A stretch of DNA of 64,000 nucleotides from VGBO01 sp964453335 (GTDB lineage Bacteria; Actinomycetota; Acidimicrobiia; Acidimicrobiales; CAIXPF01), in the NCBI GenBank assembly GCA_964453335.1, contig CAYVOK010000012.1:1-64000 (forward strand). The letters are read 5' to 3'. The translations under genes and the position numbers were made by a program. Below, piece after piece: positions 60,552 to 64,000 of this stretch. Below the pieces are notes generated by a model that was given only the letters and a program-made list of their open reading frames with translations, did no database searches and was not told the DNA's origin. The stretch's first letter is position 1. Each line of letters starts with the position of its first letter.

Positions 60552-61211
60552 GTGCCGATCGAGCCGCCGGAGACCTCCTGGTTGTTCCCGCCCGTCGACG
60601 AGGCGGACGAGTACGGCGTCGTCGCGTTCGGTGCCGACCTCGAACCGGGCACGTTGCTCGCCGCCTACCGGCAGGGGCTGTTCCCGATGCACGTCCAGCG
60701 GCGCCGGCTCGGTTGGTGGTCGCCGGACCCGCGTGCGGTGCTGCCGCGTGGCGGGTTGACGGTGAGCCGGTCGTTGCGTCGCTCGTTGCGTCGGTTCGAG
60801 CTGCGGGTCGACACGGCGTTCACCGAGGTGATGCAGGGGTGCGGCGATCCGCGTCGGGCGCAGGGGTGGATCAACCGCGACATCGTCGCCGCGTACCGCC
60901 GGCTCTTCGACCTCGGCTGGGCGCACTCGGTGGAGACGTGGCTCGACGGTGAACTCGTCGGCGGCCTGTACGGCGTCGCGATCGGTGGGCTGTTCGCAGG
61001 GGAATCGATGTTCCACCGGGTGAGCGACGCCTCGAAGGTGGCGCTCGTCGGCCTCGTCGAACTGCTCGACGTCGACGATGCGACCCTGCTCGACTGCCAG
61101 TGGCGTACGGACCACCTCGCGAGCCTCGGTGTCGTGGAAATCCCCCGGCCGGAGTACCTGCGGCGTCTCGACCGGGCGCTGGCCCGACCGTTGCCCATCG
61201 CCTTCCGCTGA
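60552..61211 (+). CDS. aat: Leucyl/phenylalanyl-tRNA-protein transferase
   Basis: Aat (219 aa) adds Leu or Phe to proteins with N-terminal Arg/Lys and so marks them for ClpS/ClpA-type degradation. Family motifs: GLFPM, WWSPDPRAVLP, GWINRDIVAAY (CxxxR-type region), LVGGLYGVAIGGLFAGESMF, and LLDCQ near the end. GTG 60552 fits the family start; an in-frame GTG at 60531 is also possible. Confidence 0.92.
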   Translation: MPIEPPETSWLFPPVDEADEYGVVAFGADLEPGTLLAAYRQGLFPMHVQRRRLGWWSPDPRAVLPRGGLTVSRSLRRSLRRFELRVDTAFTEVMQGCGDPRRAQGWINRDIVAAYRRLFDLGWAHSVETWLDGELVGGLYGVAIGGLFAGESMFHRVSDASKVALVGLVELLDVDDATLLDCQWRTDHLASLGVVEIPRPEYLRRLDRALARPLPIAFR

Positions 61212-61226
61212 ACGGCGGTCGCCCTG

Positions 61227-61232
61227 CACAAT
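61227..61232 (+). promoter_or_regulatory. -10-like hexamer of the mutase gene
   Basis: CACAAT ends 6 bases before ATG 61239. Confidence 0.35.
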
Positions 61233-61238
61233 GGTGGG

Positions 61239-63227
61239 ATGCCCGCCGAGCACTCCCCCGCCACACAGGATCCCGCCGCCGTGCGACGGGACGAACCGTG
61301 GTTGATGCGCACCTATTCGGGTCACTCGACGGCGAAGGCGTCGAACGAGCTGTACCGGACGAACCTGTCGAAGGGGCAGACCGGCCTGTCGATCGCGTTC
61401 GACCTGCCGACGCAGACCGGCTACGACCCGGATCATCCGCTCGCCCGTGGTGAGGTCGGCAAGGTCGGTGTGCCGGTCGCCCACATCGGCCATCTGCGCA
61501 CGCTGCTCGACGGCATCCCGCAGGACCGGATGAACACGTCGATGACGATCAACGCGACAGCGGCGTGGTTGCTCGGGCTGTACGTGGCGCACGCCGAGGA
61601 GCAGGGCATCGACCCGGCGGTGCTGCGCGGCACGACGCAGAACGACATCGTGAAGGAGTACCTGTCGCGCGGCACGTACATCTTCCCACCGGAACCGTCG
61701 CGCCGGCTGATCGTCGACATGGTCGCGTTCTGCAACCGCCGGGTGCCGCGCTGGAACCCGGTGAACATCTGCTCCTACCACCTGCAGGAGGCCGGGGCGA
61801 CGCCGGTGCAGGAGATCGCCTACTCGCTCGCGACGGCCATCGACGTGCTCGACGCGGTGAAGGCCTCCGGCCAGGTCGACGACGACGCGTTCACGTCGGT
61901 GTTCGCGGCGATCAGCTTCTTCTGCAACGCCGGGATCCGGTTTGTGGAGGAGACCTGCAAGATGCGGGCGTTCACGACGCTCTGGGACCGGATCGGTCTC
62001 GAGCGGTACGGGGTGACCGACCCGAAGGCGCGCCGGTTCCGCTACGGGGTGCAGGTGAACTCGCTCGGCCTGACCGAGGCGCAGCCGGAGAACAACGTGC
62101 AGCGGATCGTGCTCGAGATGCTCGGCGTGACGCTGTCGCGTTCCGCGCGTGCCCGCTCGGTGCAGCTCCCGGCGTGGAACGAGGCGCTCGGCCTGCCCAC
62201 GCCGTGGGACCAGCAGTGGTCGTTGCGGATCCAGCAGGTGCTCGCGTTCGAGACCGACCTGCTGGAGTACGGCGACATCTTCGAGGGTTCGAAGGTCGTC
62301 GAGGGTCGCACCGCCGAACTCGTGGACGCGGCGCAGGCGGAGCTCGACGAGGTGCTCGCCCTCGGCGGTGCGTTCACGGCGATCGGCGAGCTGAAGAGCC
62401 GTCTCGTGCGCAGCCACACGGACCGGTTGCGCCGGATCGAGTCGGGTGAGCAGACGGTCGTCGGTGTGAACGCCTTCACCGACAGCGCCGCAGGGCCGCT
62501 CGCCGGGGACGAGCGGATCCTGAAGGTCGACCCGGCCGTCGGGGACGAGATGATCGCGGATGTGCGGGCCTGGCGGTCGGCGCGTGACGAGGCGGCCGTG
62601 CAGCGCGCGCTCGACGAGCTGCGCCGTGTGGCGGAGGGCGACGGGAACCTGATGGAACCGTCGATCGCGCTGGCGCACGCCGGCGGGACGACGGGCGAGT
62701 GGGGTGCGGCGCTGCGGGACGTGTTCGGTGAGTACCGGGCGCCGACGGGTGTCGGCGGTGCGAGCGCCGGTCGACGTCCGCCGTCGCTCGGCGCGGTCGC
62801 CGACTCGGTTCGGTCGTTCGCCGGCGGCCCGCCCCGGTTCCTCGTGGCGAAGCCCGGCCTCGACGGCCACTCGAACGGCGCCGAGCAGATCGCCGTCGCG
62901 GCGCGGGACGCCGGGATGGAGGTCATCTACCAGGGGATCCGGTCGACGCCGGAGCAGATCGCGGCGACCGCCCGTGACGAGGACCCCGATGTGATCGGCC
63001 TGTCGATCCTGTCGGGCAGCCACCTCGAGGTCGTGCCGGACGTGGTTCGACTGGTCCGTGCGGCCGGGGTCGACGCTCCCGTCGTCGTCGGCGGGATCAT
63101 CCCCGAGGACGACCGCGCCCCGCTGCTCGCCGCCGGGGTCGCTGCCGTCTACACGCCGAAGGATTTCGAGCTCGGGCGGATCATGGCGGACATCGTCGAG
63201 CTCGCAGGGGCCCACCGCTCGGCGTGA
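61239..63227 (+). CDS. meaA: B12-dependent acyl-CoA mutase, MeaA/ethylmalonyl-CoA-mutase-like
   Basis: Single-chain mutase of 662 aa. The TIM-barrel substrate domain comes first (MRTYSGHSTAKASNELYR; GLSIAFDLPTQTGYDPD) and the cobalamin domain starts near residue 530, with DGHSNG at 540-545 (DxHxxG) and GLSILSGSH. This single-chain form and its motifs fit MeaA/ethylmalonyl-CoA mutase rather than two-subunit methylmalonyl-CoA mutase. It may act in the ethylmalonyl-CoA pathway; crotonyl-CoA carboxylase/reductase is not in the window. Confidence 0.88.
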   Translation: MPAEHSPATQDPAAVRRDEPWLMRTYSGHSTAKASNELYRTNLSKGQTGLSIAFDLPTQTGYDPDHPLARGEVGKVGVPVAHIGHLRTLLDGIPQDRMNTSMTINATAAWLLGLYVAHAEEQGIDPAVLRGTTQNDIVKEYLSRGTYIFPPEPSRRLIVDMVAFCNRRVPRWNPVNICSYHLQEAGATPVQEIAYSLATAIDVLDAVKASGQVDDDAFTSVFAAISFFCNAGIRFVEETCKMRAFTTLWDRIGLERYGVTDPKARRFRYGVQVNSLGLTEAQPENNVQRIVLEMLGVTLSRSARARSVQLPAWNEALGLPTPWDQQWSLRIQQVLAFETDLLEYGDIFEGSKVVEGRTAELVDAAQAELDEVLALGGAFTAIGELKSRLVRSHTDRLRRIESGEQTVVGVNAFTDSAAGPLAGDERILKVDPAVGDEMIADVRAWRSARDEAAVQRALDELRRVAEGDGNLMEPSIALAHAGGTTGEWGAALRDVFGEYRAPTGVGGASAGRRPPSLGAVADSVRSFAGGPPRFLVAKPGLDGHSNGAEQIAVAARDAGMEVIYQGIRSTPEQIAATARDEDPDVIGLSILSGSHLEVVPDVVRLVRAAGVDAPVVVGGIIPEDDRAPLLAAGVAAVYTPKDFELGRIMADIVELAGAHRSA

Positions 63228-63248
63228 GCGGATCCGCTCATACCTCGG

Positions 63249-63254
63249 TAGGGT
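63249..63254 (+). promoter_or_regulatory. -10-like hexamer of the HTH-nucleotidyltransferase pair
   Basis: TAGGGT ends 6 bases before GTG 63261. Confidence 0.45.
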
Positions 63255-63260
63255 GACGGG

Positions 63261-63548
63261 GTGCTCTCCGGGGACACCCTCCGTCGCCTTCGTCATCGTG
63301 CCGGGCTGAGCCAGGCCGAGGTCGCACGACGAGCGGGCATCGTCCCGACCGTGTTGAGCGCGTACGAGTGCGGTCGTCGCCGACCGTCGATCGAGGTCGC
63401 CGGCCGCATCATCGACGCCATGGGCTACGAGGTGCACTTCACGCGCCCGCTCGACCCCGAGGTCCAGGCGCGACGACTCGTCGACGCCCTGATGCTCGCC
63501 GAGGCCCTCCCCTACCGGCCGCGCCCGCTCGCGAAGGCCCGCCGATGA
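63261..63548 (+). CDS. XRE-family helix-turn-helix protein, possible antitoxin
   Basis: HTH protein of 95 aa: LRRLRHRAGLSQAEVARRAG then VLSAYECGRRRPSIEVAGRI is a clean Cro/C1-type domain. The tail is helical. Its stop overlaps the start of the nucleotidyltransferase gene (ATGA), the tight coupling typical of toxin-antitoxin pairs. Confidence 0.8.
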   Translation: MLSGDTLRRLRHRAGLSQAEVARRAGIVPTVLSAYECGRRRPSIEVAGRIIDAMGYEVHFTRPLDPEVQARRLVDALMLAEALPYRPRPLAKARR

Positions 63549-64000
63549 CCTCCATCGTCGACCGCGTCCGGGCCGTCGCCGCCGCGCTCGACGACGCCGG
63601 GATCGACTGGGCGCTCGGAGGAGCGCTGGCCCTCGCCTACGCCACCGAGGAGCCGCGCGGCACGCGGGACATCGACGTGAACGTCTTCATCGAGGCGACC
63701 GAGGCCGCCCGCGTCTTCGCTGCGCTGCCGGCCGGGGTCGTCCACGGCGAGACCGACGTCCGGGCCGCACTCGACGACGAGCAGGTGCGCCTGTGGTGGG
63801 ACGACACCCCGGTCGACGTGTTCTTCGCCGCCTCGCCGTTCCACCTCGAGGTCGCGCACCGGTGCCGCACGGTGCCCTTCGCCGGGCGTTCGATCAACGT
63901 CCTCGCCCCCGACGATCTCGCCGTGTTCAAGGCGATGTTCGACCGACCGAAGGACTGGGTCGACATCGACGAGATGGCGGCCTCCGGGACCCTCGACCGA
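63545..64000 (+). CDS. Nucleotidyltransferase-like protein, possible toxin, 3' end missing
   Basis: At least 152 aa; the frame runs off the right edge. It shows the minimal nucleotidyltransferase motif GGALALAY followed by TRDIDVNVF (DxD metal site) and a third acidic segment PVDVFF. This matches AbiEii/MenT-like or related nucleotidyltransferases encoded next to HTH antitoxins. The toxin role is inferred from pairing only. Confidence 0.7.
   Translation, partial: MTSIVDRVRAVAAALDDAGIDWALGGALALAYATEEPRGTRDIDVNVFIEATEAARVFAALPAGVVHGETDVRAALDDEQVRLWWDDTPVDVFFAASPFHLEVAHRCRTVPFAGRSINVLAPDDLAVFKAMFDRPKDWVDIDEMAASGTLDR

Noticed and set aside
59961..63437. Minus-strand frame of 1158 codons across aat and the mutase gene
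   Set aside because: Only its last 173 codons resemble a protein; the rest is antisense to two well-conserved genes.
1..64000. CRISPR array, prophage or insertion sequence
   Set aside because: No regularly spaced direct repeats, no transposase or integrase, and no terminal inverted repeats were seen.

Overview
The window is 64 kb of gene-dense, very GC-rich DNA. It looks like an actinobacterium (Actinomycetota), and I would guess the class Acidimicrobiia. The signs are a WhiB-family regulator, a GlnR-type regulator with GlnR-like boxes, GlnE, a sigma/anti-sigma pair of the SigR/RsrA type, DUF3499, DUF2342 and Get3-like ATPase genes, a Tad locus of actinobacterial layout, many GTG starts and leaderless-looking promoters. 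The phylum is a firm inference and the class is not. A run of exactly 100 N at 35807-35906 shows this is a draft scaffold. No stretch over about 300 bases lacks a gene; the longest gap is about 230 bases (17547-17774).

Layout. 1-10.2 kb: 5' end of clpC, a polyprenyl diphosphate synthase, an HNH protein, gluQ, then a leftward run of DUF2342 protease, tilS, a phosphatase-like protein and mutM; two small proteins, an anti-sigma/sigma pair, an SDR enzyme and an MFS transporter. 10.2-17.5 kb: tRNA-Thr and a leftward block of arfB, holB, tmk, an MFS gene, topA and an RsbW/STAS regulatory pair. 17.8-22.3 kb: an amino-acid permease facing a compact Tad pilus/secretion locus (cpaE-tadA-tadB-tadC-Flp-like-TadE). 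22.4-26 kb: tRNA-Sec and a single-chain biotin-dependent carboxylase. 26-38.7 kb: a nitrogen block with two PII genes around amt, a principal-type sigma factor, nadE, glnA2-glnE, an interrupted arsM, and the main glnA divergent from a glnR-like gene. 38.7-45.4 kb: acyl-CoA synthetase, a compact 2Fe-2S/molybdenum-hydroxylase fusion, a thioredoxin-fold lipoprotein, thioesterase, ErpA-like and Mrp. 45.5-49.7 kb: selA, an MFS gene, selB. 49.7-64 kb: whiB, nfeD, a Get3-like ATPase pair, a lone receiver protein, tRNA-Pro, DUF3499, aspartate kinase and semialdehyde dehydrogenase, cyclophilin, aat, an ethylmalonyl-CoA-mutase-like gene, and an HTH/nucleotidyltransferase pair cut by the window end.

How the genes work together. 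The nitrogen block forms a circuit: ammonium uptake (Amt), sensing (two PII), assimilation (two glutamine synthetases), adenylylation (GlnE) and a GlnR-like regulator. Three arrays of half-sites with 11-base spacing lie upstream of the first PII gene, amt and glnA. selC, selA and selB give most of the selenocysteine-decoding machinery; selD and a selenoprotein are not in the window. About 22 start codons have a -10-like hexamer (mostly TAnnnT) 6 to 9 bases upstream, which suggests widespread leaderless transcription and was used to choose several starts.
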